DNA from: Mycobacterium dioxanotrophicus
GTDB taxonomy: Bacteria > Actinomycetota > Actinomycetes > Mycobacteriales > Mycobacteriaceae
Length of the DNA stretch: 64,000 bases
Direction: 5' to 3'
Assembly (NCBI RefSeq): GCF_002157835.1
Contig: NZ_CP020809.1
Coordinates: 2,728,001 to 2,792,000 of the forward strand
Below the pieces are notes generated by a model, which searched no databases, was not told the DNA's origin, and saw only the letters and a list, made by a program, of their open reading frames with translations. A program made the position numbers and the translations under genes. Shown here in pieces: positions 46,921-57,081 of the stretch; positions within the stretch are counted from its first letter, which is position 1, and the number at the start of each line of letters is the position of its first letter.

Positions 46921-48699
46921 TCAGAGCCCCAGGTCTGCCTCGAAAGCACCGTCCTCGAGCCGGCGTTTGATGGTGGTGACGAAGCGTCCGGCGTCGGCGC
47001 CGTCGATGAGGCGGTGGTCGTAGGTCAGGGGCAGGTAGCAGACCGACCGTACGCCGATGGATTCGTTGCCGTAGGCGTCGGAGATCACCCGGGGGCGTTT
47101 GACGATGGCGCCGGTGCCCAGCATGGCTGCTTGTGGCGGTACCAGGATGGGGGTGTCGAACAGGGCGCCCTGGCTGCCGATGTTGGTGATGGTGAAGGTG
47201 CCGCCGGACAGTTCGTCGGGTTTGAGGTTGCCTGAGCGGGCGCGGGCGGCGATGTCGGCGATGGCGCGGGCCAGCCCACCGAGGGAGAGGTCACCGGCGT
47301 TGTGGATGACCGGGGAGAGCAGGCCCTGGTCGGTGTCGACGGCGAAGCCGAGGTGTTCGGCGTCGTAGTAGGTGATTTCTTTGGTGTCTTCGTTGTAGCT
47401 GGCGTTGACGTTGGGGTGGATCTTCAACGCGTCGATGACGGCGCGGGCGATGAAGGGTAGGTAGGTGAGGTTGACGCCTTCGCGTTCGGCGAAGTCGGCT
47501 TTGGCGCGGGCCCGCAGTGCCACGATCTTGGTCATGTCGACCTCGTGGGTTTGCGTCAATTGTGCTGTGGCCTGCAGGGATTCGCGGGTCTTCTTGGCGG
47601 TGATCTGGCGGATCCGGTTGGCTTTTTGGGTGGTGCCGCGCAGGTGCGCCAACGCCGGTGCGGGCGCCGCCGCGGCGGGTGCCGCGGGTGATGCTGCCGC
47701 GGGTGCGGCGGCTGCCGCCGGGCGGGGGGTGCTTTTTTGGCGTCGGCGGCGGCGAGGACGTCTTGTTTGCGGATGCGGCCGCCGACACCGGTGCCTTTGA
47801 CCGCGGTGAGGTCGATGTTGTTCTCCGCGGCCAACTTTCGCACCAGCGGGGTCACGTAGGGGCGCCATCGGCAGACCGGCCGCCGCCGCGGGGCGGCGGG
47901 TTTGGGCTGCGGGCCGGGGCGGCCTTGGGCTGCGGGGCCGGTTGCGGCTTGGGTTCGGCCTTGGGTTCGGGTGCTGGGGCGGCCTTGGGTTCGGGTTTCG
48001 GTTCGGGCTTCGGTTCGGGCTTGGGCTCGGGTTGCGGCTTGGGCTCCGGGGTGGCCGGTGCGGGTGCGGCGGCGGCGTCGCCGATCTTGGCCAGTTCGCC
48101 GCCGACAGCGACGACGTCGTCTTCTTCGGCGCTGATCGAGAGCAGGGTGCCGGCGACCGGGGAGGGGATTTCGGTGTCGACCTTGTCGGTGGACACCTCG
48201 ACGAGGGGTTCGTCCACGCCGACGCTGTCGCCGACTTTTTTCAGCCAGCGCGTCACGGTGCCTTCGGTGACCGATTCGCCCAGTTCGGGCATCACCACCG
48301 AGGTCGCCGCACCCGACGACGCCGGTGCCGCGGGCGCCTGCGCGGCCGGGGCCTGCTGTGTGGCCGGTTCGGGTTCGGGGGCCTGGGCAGCCGGTTCGGG
48401 CTCCGGCTCCGGCTCGGGCTCGGCTTCGGCCTGGGGGCCGGGGCTTCGGAGGCGGCTTCGCCGGCCTCACCGATCACGGCCAGTTCGCCGCCGATCTCGA
48501 CGGTGTCGTCTTCCTGGGCCACGATCTTGGTCAGCACACCCGCGGCCGGGGCCGGGATTTCGGTGTCGACCTTGTCGGTGGAGACCTCCAGCAGCGGCTC
48601 GTCGAGTTCGACCGTGTCGCCCTCCTGTTTAAGCCAGCGGGTGACGGTCCCCTCAGTGACACTCTCACCTAGCGCGGGCATCTGGACGGAGATGGCCAT
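46921..48699 (-). CDS. dlaT: Dihydrolipoamide acyltransferase DlaT/SucB, E2 (apparent frameshifts)
   Basis: DlaT is the acyltransferase E2 of pyruvate dehydrogenase and, in mycobacteria, also of the peroxynitrite/AhpD system. Two lipoyl domains each carry Lys in [11 protein letters not shown] Pro/Ala/Glu/Lys-rich linker, E3-binding domain ([25 protein letters not shown]) and catalytic domain ([13 protein letters not shown]) follow. The frame changes three times: near 48433-48437 (G5), near 47850-47895 and near 47726-47731 (G6). Each is explained by one missing base, two in homopolymer runs. The domains are otherwise intact, so I treat it as one gene with probable sequencing errors. Confidence 0.85.
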
Positions 48700-48756
48700 G
48701 TGTATTGACTCCCTCGGACGGTCACTCGTGACGACTCGAACTCTGGCTTACCACAG

Positions 48757-48782
48757 CTAGGTGCACCGGGTGCGGCACCTAG
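48757..48782. promoter_or_regulatory. Inverted repeat upstream of dlaT
   Basis: CTAGGTGC (48757-48764) and GCACCTAG (48775-48782) form a perfect 8-bp inverted repeat with a 10-bp spacer. A second near-palindrome, GTCAC-TC-GTGAC, lies at 48721-48732 between it and dlaT. Both are in the ~190-bp divergent promoter region between dlaT and the small plus-strand gene. They look like dimeric-regulator sites; no regulator is named. Confidence 0.4.
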
Positions 48783-48892
48783 GTGGATTGTCCGGACCAT
48801 CCTGTCACTGCGCAGCAATTCGCACGCACTCAGGGTTGGCTGCGGCTCTGGCACTATCGAACTGGGTAATACAGGTAGAGGAGATCGTTGCG

Positions 48893-49243
48893 GTGGGGTT
48901 GTTCGACAAGGTTCGCGCGCGTGCTTCGGGGCGCGCCGGTCGAGATGCCGCCGGTGATCTGGAGTACCTGCGCCGGTGGGTCGCCGAGCACGTCGGAGTC
49001 GAGGCTTACGTCGAACCACGGACCACCGTCACCGACGTCACCGTCGTGCTCGTCGCGGCGGACGGCGAGTGGACCAGACGGCGCGCGGGCGGGGATGCCG
49101 GCGCCCGCCGACTCAGCGATCGGCTGCAGATCCCGGTGTACGACGTGCAGAAGGTCGGCTACCCCCAGCGAATGCGCGACCACGACGCGCGTCGTCGCAT
49201 CGAACGGCAACGCGCCATGCGCCGGGAACTGGACGGAAGCTAG
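48893..49243 (+). CDS. Conserved small actinobacterial protein of unknown function
   Basis: This 116-residue basic protein has a mixed alpha/beta core (LEYLRRWVAEHVGVEAYVEP, VTDVTVVLVAADGEWTRR) and a very basic C-terminal tail (RMRDHDARRRIERQRAMRR). No catalytic motif, signal or membrane segment is seen. The GTG at 48893 is chosen, as AGAGGAG lies about 9 bases upstream; the open frame further upstream covers the dlaT promoter. It is divergent from dlaT and followed by ephD. I do not recognise a function. Confidence 0.7.
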   Translation: MGLFDKVRARASGRAGRDAAGDLEYLRRWVAEHVGVEAYVEPRTTVTDVTVVLVAADGEWTRRRAGGDAGARRLSDRLQIPVYDVQKVGYPQRMRDHDARRRIERQRAMRRELDGS

Positions 49244-49324
49244 GGCCGGGGTAGTCGATACCGTCGGTATTGGATACTGTCCGTAACGGATAGTGGTCAC
49301 AGACAACCTCGCGGAGGGTGGACT

Positions 49325-51061
49325 ATGCAGCGCTACGTCGACAGTGCAGACGGGACCCGCATCGCGGTCTATGAACAGGGCGACCCGGACCGGCCGACGC
49401 TCGTGATGGCCCACGGTTGGCCCGACTCGCACGTGTTGTGGGACGGCGTGGTCGCCGAGCTGGGGGACCGCTACCGGATCGTGCGGTACGACAACCGCGG
49501 GGCCGGCGCTTCCGACGTCCCCAAGCGCGTCGCTGCGTTCACCATGGAGCGATTCGCCGACGACCTCTCGGCCGTGCTCGACGCGCTCAGCCCCGGCGTG
49601 CCTGCCCACGTGCTTGCCCACGACTGGGGTTCGGTCGGCGTCTGGGAATACCTGAGCCGGCCCGGATCGGCCGAGCGGGTGGCCTCGTTCACCTCGGTGT
49701 CGGGACCCAGCACCGACCACTACGGATCGTTCGTGCGCAGCCGGCTGGCGCGTCCGTACCGGCCCGTCCAGTTCGCCAGGGCGGTGAACCTGGCGTCGCG
49801 GTTCAGCTACTGGATCCCGTTCTCGGTGCCGGTGATCGCGCCGGCGCTGATGCGGCGCGGGGCGGCGCGCCGGTTGCAGGCGATCGACACCCCGGGGCCC
49901 AAGTTCCAGTCGGAGAACCTCGACATCGACGCCGCCAATTCGCTGAAGATCTACCGGGCCAACGCGATTCGTTCGTTCACCCGGTTGCGGCGAGACCACT
50001 ACGTGGCGGTTCCGGTACAGCTGATCTGCAACGACAACGACCCCGTGGTGCGCGGGCACGGCTACGACGACGAGGCCAAGTGGGTGCCGCGGCTGTGGCG
50101 TCGCGACCTCAAAGCCGGGCACTGGGCGCCGTTCTCGCATCCGCGGGCCATCGCAGCGGCCGTCGACGAACTCATCGAGCACCTGCAGGGAGCGACCGCG
50201 AGCCGCGCCCTGCGGCGTGCGCAGGTCGGCCGACCGCGCGAAACCTTCGGCGACACAGTGGTTTCGGTGACGGGTGCGGGCAGCGGCATCGGTCAGGCGA
50301 CCGCGCTGGCGTTCGCCGCCGAGGGGGCCGAAGTGGTCGTCAGTGACATCGACGAAGCCGCCGCCAAGAGAACCGCCGCCCAGATCGCCGAGCGCGGGGG
50401 CGTCGCCCATGCCTACGCACTCGACGTCGCCGACGCCGACGCGGTCGAGCGCTTCGTCGAGCAGGTATGCACCGAGCACGGCGTGCCCGACATCGTGGTC
50501 AACAACGCCGGTATCGGGCACGGCGGCAAGTTCCTCGACACCCCGGCAGAGCAGTTCGACAAGGTGCTCGACGTGAACTTCGGAGGCGTCGTCAACTGCT
50601 GCCGGTCGTTCGCGCGCAGGCTCGTCGAACGTGGCACCGGCGGCCACATCGTCAACGTGGCCTCGATGGCTGCGTATTCGCCGTCGCAAACGGCCAACGC
50701 CTACTCCACCAGCAAGGCTGCCGTGTTCATGTTCTCCGACTGCCTGCGGGCTGAATTGAACTCGGCGGGAATAGGTGTGACCACGATCTGCCCGGGCATG
50801 GTCGACACCAACATCATCGACACCACGCGCTTCGACCTGCCCGCCGACCAGCAGGGGCAGGTCGATGAACTGCGCGCCAAGACCAAAAAGGTCTTCGCCG
50901 CACGCCGTTACGGCCCGGAAAAGGTCGCCAAGGCCATCGTCTCGGCGGTGCGCAAGAACAAGGCGGTCCGCCCCGTCACCCCGGAAGCCTATGCGGCATA
51001 CGGGGTGTCGCGGCTGGTGCCGTCGGTATTGCGCCGGGCGGCCCGGGCAGGTTCGCGCTAG
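49325..51061 (+). CDS. ephD: Epoxide hydrolase-SDR fusion EphD
   Basis: EphD of M. tuberculosis hydrates epoxides and is linked to mycolate modification. This 578-residue fusion has an alpha/beta hydrolase domain (about residues 1-290; MAHGWPDSH, AHDWGSVGVWEY with the nucleophilic Asp) and an SDR domain (about 300-578; VTGAGSGIGQA, NNAGIGHGG, YSTSKAAV). ATG at 49325 is the start. Its TAG stop, in CTAG, lies at the beginning of a 13-bp repeat that is found again in the pepB 3' end 25 bp away. Confidence 0.92.
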   Translation: MQRYVDSADGTRIAVYEQGDPDRPTLVMAHGWPDSHVLWDGVVAELGDRYRIVRYDNRGAGASDVPKRVAAFTMERFADDLSAVLDALSPGVPAHVLAHDWGSVGVWEYLSRPGSAERVASFTSVSGPSTDHYGSFVRSRLARPYRPVQFARAVNLASRFSYWIPFSVPVIAPALMRRGAARRLQAIDTPGPKFQSENLDIDAANSLKIYRANAIRSFTRLRRDHYVAVPVQLICNDNDPVVRGHGYDDEAKWVPRLWRRDLKAGHWAPFSHPRAIAAAVDELIEHLQGATASRALRRAQVGRPRETFGDTVVSVTGAGSGIGQATALAFAAEGAEVVVSDIDEAAAKRTAAQIAERGGVAHAYALDVADADAVERFVEQVCTEHGVPDIVVNNAGIGHGGKFLDTPAEQFDKVLDVNFGGVVNCCRSFARRLVERGTGGHIVNVASMAAYSPSQTANAYSTSKAAVFMFSDCLRAELNSAGIGVTTICPGMVDTNIIDTTRFDLPADQQGQVDELRAKTKKVFAARRYGPEKVAKAIVSAVRKNKAVRPVTPEAYAAYGVSRLVPSVLRRAARAGSR

Positions 51062-51097
51062 CCGTTCTCGGCTCTGGCTGAATCAGCCGTTCTCGGC
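51060..51097. repeat. 13-bp direct repeat, 25 bp apart, over the pepB stop codon
   Basis: AGCCGTTCTCGGC occurs at 51060-51072 and again at 51085-51097, an offset of exactly 25 bp. The second copy overlaps the last codons and the TGA of pepB (minus strand). The first copy touches the ephD stop. Same period as the glnE and glnA1 repeats but a different sequence. Confidence 0.85.
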
Positions 51098-52621
51098 GAT
51101 ATCTTCCAAGACCGCGAACATGGTCCGCGTCGGAACGCCGGTGCCGCCCTTGGGGGTGTAACCCCACGGGCTGCCGGTGTTGTAGGCCGGCGCGGCGACG
51201 TCGATATGCGCCCACTGGACGCCGTCGGTGACGAACTCGCGCAGATACGTTCCGGCGACCAACATTCCGGCGAAGCGCGAGCCGCTGACGTTGGCCAGGT
51301 CGGCGACCGTGGACTTCAGGTCGTCCTTGAGTTCCTCCGGCAGCGGCATGGCCCAGCCGTTCTCGCCGACGGCCTGCGACAGCGTCGCCACCCGGTCGCG
51401 GAACTCGTCGCTACCCATCACACCCGGTGTGCGAGCCCCCAGCGCGACGGTCTGCGCACCCGTCAAGGTGGACGTCTCGATCAGATAATCCGGATTGTCC
51501 TCGCAGGCCCGCACGATGGCGTCGGCGAGGATCAGCCGGCCCTCGGCGTCGGTGTTGAGCACCTCGACGGTGGTGCCGCCGTACTGGGTGAGCACGTCAC
51601 CGGGGCGCTGCGCGGTGGCCGACGGCATGTTCTCGGCCATGGGGACGGTGGCGATCACGTCGATGGGCAGCTGCTGCCGGGCAGCCAGCACCACCGTCGC
51701 GATGACGGCGGCCGCGCCGCCCATGTCGGAGGTCATGTGGTGCATGTTCGCGGCCGGCTTGATCGAGATGCCGCCGGTGTCGAACGTGATGCCCTTGCCG
51801 ACCAGCGCGACGGTCTTCGCTCCGGCTGATCCTGCTCCTCGCGTGCGCGGCCTACCACCGCGGTGCGCCAACCGCACCAGCCGCGGCGCGCGGGAAGATC
51901 CCTTGCCCACCCCGATGATGCCGCCGTAGCCGGCCTTGGTGAGTGCCTTGTCATCGAGAACCTCGACCTCAAGGCCGTACGCCTCGCCCAAATCCTTTGC
52001 CCGCTTGGCGAATTCGGCCGGGAACAGGTGGCTCGGCGGGGTGTTGACGAAATCTCTCGCGGTGGCCACGGCCGCTGCCACGTCGACGGCACGCTGCGCG
52101 GCCTTCTTGGTGGCAGCCTTGGCATCGGCGGCCAGCACGACGATCTTTCTCAGCCCCGGATCCTTGGGAGCGGTCTTGGCGCTACGGAACTCGCTGAACC
52201 GGTAGGCGCCCAGGATCAGGCCCTCGACCGCGGCCTCCAGATCGATGGCACTGAGCGTGGTCACCACCGAGTCGACCTTGTCCAGGGACCGGGCGGCGCT
52301 GCCTGCGGCGCGGCGGATCACGTCGGCAGGCCACTCGTCGCGCGGCTTGCCCAGGCCCACCGCGAGCACGCTGGCGACAGGGAGCCCGGCCACGACGAGC
52401 CGGTGCGACTGGCCTTCGGCGCCCGAGGCGCCCAGCACCTGCAGGCCCGATTCGATGGCGGCGACGGCGTCGTCGTCCAAATAAGGCTCGCCACCCAGCA
52501 CTTTCGGGCCGGAATCTCCGGTGACGACGGGAACGATCAGGACGGCGTCGGCGACGCCCCTGCGGGGCACGGCCGAGCTGACGGTGACGGTGGGGGCCTG
52601 GTAGCCGGGTGCGCTGCTCAC
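51083..52621 (-). CDS. pepB: Leucyl aminopeptidase PepB/PepA family (M17)
   Basis: This 512-residue M17 aminopeptidase removes N-terminal residues from peptides with two metal ions. The C-terminal catalytic domain has [16 protein letters not shown] (Lys and Asp ligands), the hallmark NTDAEGRL and the [11 protein letters not shown] loop, all intact. GTG at 52621 ([12 protein letters not shown]) aligns best with Rv2213; a GTG at 52630 is possible. It lies 10 bp after the cyclase stop on the same strand and is convergent with ephD. Its stop is inside the 25-bp offset repeat. Confidence 0.94.
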   Translation of the reverse strand: MSSAPGYQAPTVTVSSAVPRRGVADAVLIVPVVTGDSGPKVLGGEPYLDDDAVAAIESGLQVLGASGAEGQSHRLVVAGLPVASVLAVGLGKPRDEWPADVIRRAAGSAARSLDKVDSVVTTLSAIDLEAAVEGLILGAYRFSEFRSAKTAPKDPGLRKIVVLAADAKAATKKAAQRAVDVAAAVATARDFVNTPPSHLFPAEFAKRAKDLGEAYGLEVEVLDDKALTKAGYGGIIGVGKGSSRAPRLVRLAHRGGRPRTRGAGSAGAKTVALVGKGITFDTGGISIKPAANMHHMTSDMGGAAAVIATVVLAARQQLPIDVIATVPMAENMPSATAQRPGDVLTQYGGTTVEVLNTDAEGRLILADAIVRACEDNPDYLIETSTLTGAQTVALGARTPGVMGSDEFRDRVATLSQAVGENGWAMPLPEELKDDLKSTVADLANVSGSRFAGMLVAGTYLREFVTDGVQWAHIDVAAPAYNTGSPWGYTPKGGTGVPTRTMFAVLEDIAENG

Positions 52622-52631
52622 CCGGTTCACC

Positions 52632-53714
52632 CTAGATGCGGGCGAGCGGGTAGGCCGTCACCGGCGTCGCGAAACCCTTCAAGGTCAGCGATTGCGGCGG
52701 CCCGAACCGCCGGTCGGGCAGCGCGTCATGCAGTCGCGTCGAAACCAGGATCTGACCCGGATCGGCCGAAGCCACCAGCCGTGCCGCCAGGTTCACCGGA
52801 TTGCCGAAGTAATCCCCGCTGATCGCCAGCACCTGGCCGAAATCCACCCCGGCCCGCACCTGCAGTTTCGCCTGCCGCGCCCGCGGATGCCCGACCAGAT
52901 CCACCGCGACCTGCAGCACCTGCTCAGGTTCGGAACCCACCCACATGATGGCGTCGCCGATGAATTTGACCACCCGGCCGCCCGCGGCATGAACCACATC
53001 GGCTCCAGCACCGCTGAACTCGTTGAGCAGCGCGGTGAGCTCGTCGGTGGTCAACGTCTGCGTCAGTGACGTGAAATCGGACAGATCGGCAAAGCCGATG
53101 CCGCACACCACACTTGACGACCCGTCGCGGATCACGTGCTCGAAATAAGTGCGGGCGCTCATCAAGTGGTGGCGATGCACCGCATCCATCATCGCGCCGA
53201 TCCGCGGGATGAACCCGGCGGCGGCGCGGTAGGCCTGCGCGGTGATCAGCTCGTTGTGAGAGATGTCGATCTGCATGTCGGGGCTGCTGGAGCGGATCAT
53301 GGACGACTCGGCCTCGGAGATCCTGGCCAGGCTCGAGCCGATCACCCGGAGCAGCCCGGTCGCGGGTACCTCACCCAGCAGCGCGCGCATCTCGGCCCAC
53401 GTCCGAAGCCCGTCCAGGTCGGCCTGGCTCAGCGTGGGCACCTCGGCGCCTGCGGCCGTCAGGCCCAGTGCCGCCCACGCGTGTTCGACGTCGGCCAACG
53501 GCAGCCCGAGCGAGGCGGCGGCGTCGGCCAGGCTGTACTTCGGTGGTCCCGACCACTGGAGGACGTCGCCGGCGAGGCCGAACAGCCGGCCGCGGCGTTC
53601 GGCCTCGACCATCTCCTCGGCGGTGAACCCCAGGCGGTCGAGGTATTCGATGAGCGGCGCACGATCCCGCGCGTCGGCCACCCCGGCGGCCTGCAGCGCA
53701 TCGAAATCGACCAC
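52632..53714 (-). CDS. Class III adenylyl cyclase (Rv2212-like)
   Basis: This 360-residue cyclase makes cAMP; the M. tuberculosis homologue Rv2212 is stimulated by fatty acids and pH. The N-terminal ~200 residues form a regulatory domain and the C-terminal part (about 205-360) has the cyclase motifs [11 protein letters not shown] (metal aspartate), [12 protein letters not shown] and [13 protein letters not shown] at 53714 is the start; it is divergent from gcvT, 42 bp away. Lies immediately upstream of pepB on the minus strand. Confidence 0.9.
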   Translation of the reverse strand: MVDFDALQAAGVADARDRAPLIEYLDRLGFTAEEMVEAERRGRLFGLAGDVLQWSGPPKYSLADAAASLGLPLADVEHAWAALGLTAAGAEVPTLSQADLDGLRTWAEMRALLGEVPATGLLRVIGSSLARISEAESSMIRSSSPDMQIDISHNELITAQAYRAAAGFIPRIGAMMDAVHRHHLMSARTYFEHVIRDGSSSVVCGIGFADLSDFTSLTQTLTTDELTALLNEFSGAGADVVHAAGGRVVKFIGDAIMWVGSEPEQVLQVAVDLVGHPRARQAKLQVRAGVDFGQVLAISGDYFGNPVNLAARLVASADPGQILVSTRLHDALPDRRFGPPQSLTLKGFATPVTAYPLARI

Positions 53715-53756
53715 CAGTCAAGTGTGGCAGTTCACCTGCCGGATTAGGGTGAGCTC

Positions 53757-54854
53757 GTGAGTGACGACCTGTTGCACGGCCCGCTGGAAGACCGCCACCG
53801 CGCCCTCGGCGCCAGTTTCGCCGAGTTCGGTGGCTGGTCGATGCCGGTGTCCTACGCCGGGACCGTCGCCGAACACACCGCGACCCGCACCACTGTCGGC
53901 CTGTTCGACGTCAGCCATCTCGGCAAGGCGCTGGTCAGCGGGCCGGGGGCGGCCGCCTACGTCAATGCGGCCCTGACCAACGACCTGAACCGGATCGGGC
54001 CGGGCAAAGCGCAATACACGTTGTGCTGCAACGAGTCCGGCGGTGTCATCGACGATCTCATCGCCTACTACGTCTCCGACGACGAGATCTTCCTGGTGCC
54101 CAACGCGGCCAACACCGCCGCGGTGGTGGCCGAACTGCAGCGTTACGCGCCGGCCGGGCTGACCATCACCGACGAACACCGCTCGTACGCGGTGCTGGCG
54201 GTACAGGGTCCGAAATCCGCCGAGGTGCTGCGCGGGCTGGGGCTGCCGACCGACATGGACTACATGGCCTTCGCCGACGCCGACATCGACGGCGTCCGGA
54301 CCCGGGTCTGCCGCACCGGCTACACCGGCGAACACGGCTACGAACTGCTGCCGCCGTGGGACGGCGCCGACACGGTGTTCGACGCGCTGGCGGCCGCGGT
54401 GCAGGCAGCCGGTGGTGAACCCGCCGGCCTCGGTGCCCGTGACACGTTGCGCACCGAGATGGGTTACCCGCTGCACGGCCACGAGCTGTCCCCGGAGATC
54501 TCGCCGCTGCAAGCCCGCTGCGGCTGGGCCATCGGCTGGAAGAAGGACGCGTTCTGGGGACGCGACGCGCTGCTGGCCGAGAAGCAGGCCGGTCCGCGCC
54601 GGGTGCTGCACGGGCTCAAGGCGCTGGGACGCGGTGTGCTGCGGGCTGACATGACTGTGCTCGACGGCGATACGCCGGTCGGCATCACCACGTCGGGAAC
54701 GTTCTCGCCGACGTTGAAAGTCGGCATCGCGCTGGCCCTGCTCGACACCGCCCATGACATCGCGGACGGTCAGCACGTCGCCGTGGACGTGCGCGGCCGG
54801 GCGGTCGAATGCGAGGTCGTGAAGCCACCGTTCGTGGCGGCCAATACTCGCTAG
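53757..54854 (+). CDS. gcvT: Glycine cleavage system T protein GcvT
   Basis: GcvT releases ammonia from aminomethyl-lipoyl H-protein and passes the methylene to tetrahydrofolate. The 365-residue protein has [14 protein letters not shown] near the N-terminus, [20 protein letters not shown] and [11 protein letters not shown] with the catalytic Asp region. GTG at 53757 is the start. It is divergent from the cyclase and 22 bp upstream of ilvE. The H and P proteins are not in this window. Confidence 0.94.
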   Translation: MSDDLLHGPLEDRHRALGASFAEFGGWSMPVSYAGTVAEHTATRTTVGLFDVSHLGKALVSGPGAAAYVNAALTNDLNRIGPGKAQYTLCCNESGGVIDDLIAYYVSDDEIFLVPNAANTAAVVAELQRYAPAGLTITDEHRSYAVLAVQGPKSAEVLRGLGLPTDMDYMAFADADIDGVRTRVCRTGYTGEHGYELLPPWDGADTVFDALAAAVQAAGGEPAGLGARDTLRTEMGYPLHGHELSPEISPLQARCGWAIGWKKDAFWGRDALLAEKQAGPRRVLHGLKALGRGVLRADMTVLDGDTPVGITTSGTFSPTLKVGIALALLDTAHDIADGQHVAVDVRGRAVECEVVKPPFVAANTR

Positions 54855-54876
54855 CCACCGGCGATACAATCGCCTT

Positions 54877-55983
54877 ATGACAAGCGGTCTTGCAGAGTTC
54901 ACGGTTTCGGTCAACGCGGACCCAGCGACCGATGCGGTACGCGAATCCATTCTGGCCAATCCGGGGTTCGGCAAGTTCCACACCGATCACATGGTGTCCA
55001 TCGACTACACCGTGGCCGACGGCTGGCACAACGCGCGGGTGGTCCCGTACGGCCCCATCGAGCTGGATCCGTCGGCTGTCGTGCTGCACTACGCGCAGGA
55101 GATCTTCGAAGGTCTGAAGGCCTATCGCTGGGCCGACGGGTCCATCGTGTCGTTCCGGCCCGAGGCCAACGCGGCCCGGTTGCAGAACTCGGCACGCCGG
55201 CTGGCCATCCCGGAGCTGCCCGAAGAGCTGTTCATGGAGTCGTTGCGCCAGCTCATCGCGGTCGACGAGGCCTGGGTGCCCGCCGCGGGCGGCGAGGAAT
55301 CGCTGTACCTGCGGCCGTTCATCATCGCCACCGAGCCCGGCCTGGGGGTGCGGCCCGCCAACGAGTACCGCTACCTGGCCATCGGCTCGCCGGCCGGCGC
55401 GTACTTCAAGGGCGGCATCAAGCCGGTCAGCGTGTGGCTGTCGCACGAATACGTGCGGGCCTCTCCTGGCGGTACCGGTGCGGCCAAGTTCGGCGGCAAC
55501 TACGCGGCGTCGCTGCTGGCGCAGGCCCAGGCCGCCGACAACGGCTGCGACCAGGTGGTCTGGCTGGATGCCATCGAACGGCGCTACGTCGAAGAGATGG
55601 GCGGGATGAACCTGTTCTTCGTCTTCGGCAGCGGAGGTTCGGCGCGTTTGGTCACTCCGGAGCTGTCGGGTTCGCTGCTGCCCGGTATTACCCGGGAATC
55701 GTTGCTGCAGTTGGCAACCGATGCCGGATTCGCCGTCGAAGAACGCAAGATCGATGTCGAAGAATGGCAGAAGAAGGCCGCCGCCGGCGAGATCACCGAG
55801 GTGTTCGCCTGCGGGACCGCCGCGGTGATCACGCCGGTGTCGCACGTCAAGCATCGGGAGGGCGAGTTCACCATCGCCGACGGACAGCCGGGTGAGATCA
55901 CCATGGCCCTGCGGGACACCCTGACGGGAATCCAGCGTGGCACCTTCGCCGACACGCACGGCTGGATGACGCGGCTGAACTAG
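54877..55983 (+). CDS. ilvE: Branched-chain aminotransferase IlvE
   Basis: IlvE transfers amino groups to make Leu, Ile and Val with PLP, class IV fold. The 368-residue protein has the Schiff-base Lys in [13 protein letters not shown], the VVWLDA motif and RESLLQLA near the C-terminus; length is normal. ATG at 54877 is the start. The TAG stop at 55981-55983 lies in the 6-bp target duplication ACTAGC of the adjacent IS481-type element, so the last two bases of Asn368 and the stop are restored unchanged. Confidence 0.95.
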   Translation: MTSGLAEFTVSVNADPATDAVRESILANPGFGKFHTDHMVSIDYTVADGWHNARVVPYGPIELDPSAVVLHYAQEIFEGLKAYRWADGSIVSFRPEANAARLQNSARRLAIPELPEELFMESLRQLIAVDEAWVPAAGGEESLYLRPFIIATEPGLGVRPANEYRYLAIGSPAGAYFKGGIKPVSVWLSHEYVRASPGGTGAAKFGGNYAASLLAQAQAADNGCDQVVWLDAIERRYVEEMGGMNLFFVFGSGGSARLVTPELSGSLLPGITRESLLQLATDAGFAVEERKIDVEEWQKKAAAGEITEVFACGTAAVITPVSHVKHREGEFTIADGQPGEITMALRDTLTGIQRGTFADTHGWMTRLN

Positions 55984-55984
55984 C

Positions 55985-57076
55985 TGTACTGACCACCGAC
56001 GTTAGGTACGGCGTGGCGTAGTGACATGACGAAGACCTCCGAGTGAAGTGCGAGCTGTCGAGGAACGCACCAACTCACTCCGGAGGTCTTCATGTCCCAC
56101 CGTAATGCCCCGTTGTCAGAAACCGGACGTCTGCGCCTAGCTCGGTGCATTGTTGAGGACGGTTGGCCGCTGCGGCGGGCTGCCGAGCGGTTCCAGGTCT
56201 CGGTGAGCACCGCAGCTCGCTGGGCCGGGCGGTACCGCGAACTCGGTGATGCCGGCATGGCTGATCGCAGCTCACGGCCTCACCACAGCCCCAAGAGAAC
56301 ACCCACCCGAACTGAGCGGCGCATCATCAAAGTCCGGGTCATCCGGCGTTGGGGGCCTGCGCGTATCGGTTATCTGCTGAGGTTGCATCCCTCGACGGTG
56401 CACCGCGTGCTGACCCGGTACGGCCTGGCCAAACTGCGCTGGCTCGACCGCCCGACCGGGCGGGTCATCCGCCGGATGGAATCCGCGGCCTGCGGCGATC
56501 TCGTGCATGTCGATGTCAAGAAGCTGGGCAAGATCCCGGACGGAGGCGGCTGGCGGATGTTGGGAAAACCTATCGGTGGCCGCAACAGGCAGGCCGACAA
56601 GAGTTCAGGGCAGACCAGCAAGTACGGCAATCCGGTGCGGGGGTATCACTTCTTGCACACCGCCATCGATGCGCACTCACGGCTGGCCTACTCCGAACTA
56701 CTGGCAGACGAACGCAAAGAGACGGCCGCAGCGTTCTGGCTGCGGGCCAACGCCTGGTTCAATCATTGCGGCTTTACGGTGCGGAAAGTGTTGACCGACA
56801 ACGGGTCCTGCTATCGGTCGCACAAATTTCGCGATGCCCTGGGTGACATCGAGCACCGGCGCACCCGCCCCTACCGGCCACAAACCAATGGCAAAGTGGA
56901 ACGTTTCCACCGCACCCTGGCCGACGAATGGGCCTACGCCCGGCTCTACACCAGCGACACCGACCGCTGCGCCGAGTACCCGCGATGGCTACACAACTAC
57001 AATCACCACCGCGGCCACACAGCACTCAAGGGTCAACCACCTGCCAGCCGCGTGCCTAACCTCTCAGGTCAGTACA
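55985..57076 (+). mobile_element. IS481-family insertion sequence, intact, 1,092 bp
   Basis: Terminal inverted repeats start TGTACTGACC (55985-55994) and end GGTCAGTACA (57067-57076). Their ~26-bp ends match in about 20 positions, with a second matching block GTTAGG. The target duplication ACTAGC flanks both sides (55979-55984 and 57077-57082), fitting IS481 preference for CTAG. One transposase gene occupies most of it. The element separates ilvE and cobS, which were convergent and shared CTAG before insertion. Confidence 0.93.
56031..56091 (+). promoter_or_regulatory. Stem-loop sequestering the transposase ribosome site
   Basis: GAAGACCTCC plus GAGTGA (56031-56046) pairs with TCACTC plus GGAGGTCTTC (56075-56091) to form a 16-bp stem with one bulged C (56081) and a 28-nt loop. 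The 3' arm contains GGAGG, the ribosome site, and ends one base before the transposase ATG. A transcript entering from ilvE would fold this way and keep translation low, a known form of transposition control in ISs. Confidence 0.65.
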
Positions 57077-57081
57077 ACTAG
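56092..57081 (+). CDS. IS481-family transposase (DDE)
   Basis: This 329-residue transposase has an N-terminal HTH (about residues 7-50; [19 protein letters not shown]), a second helix pair and the rve integrase core (about 140-310). DDE candidates are Asp in [14 protein letters not shown], Asp in [11 protein letters not shown] and Glu in [12 protein letters not shown] at 56092 follows GGAGG. The stop TAG at 57079-57081 is not in the element: the last codon and the stop come from the target duplication ACTAGC. The gene therefore needs a CTAG target to terminate properly. Confidence 0.94.
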   Translation: MSHRNAPLSETGRLRLARCIVEDGWPLRRAAERFQVSVSTAARWAGRYRELGDAGMADRSSRPHHSPKRTPTRTERRIIKVRVIRRWGPARIGYLLRLHPSTVHRVLTRYGLAKLRWLDRPTGRVIRRMESAACGDLVHVDVKKLGKIPDGGGWRMLGKPIGGRNRQADKSSGQTSKYGNPVRGYHFLHTAIDAHSRLAYSELLADERKETAAAFWLRANAWFNHCGFTVRKVLTDNGSCYRSHKFRDALGDIEHRRTRPYRPQTNGKVERFHRTLADEWAYARLYTSDTDRCAEYPRWLHNYNHHRGHTALKGQPPASRVPNLSGQYN

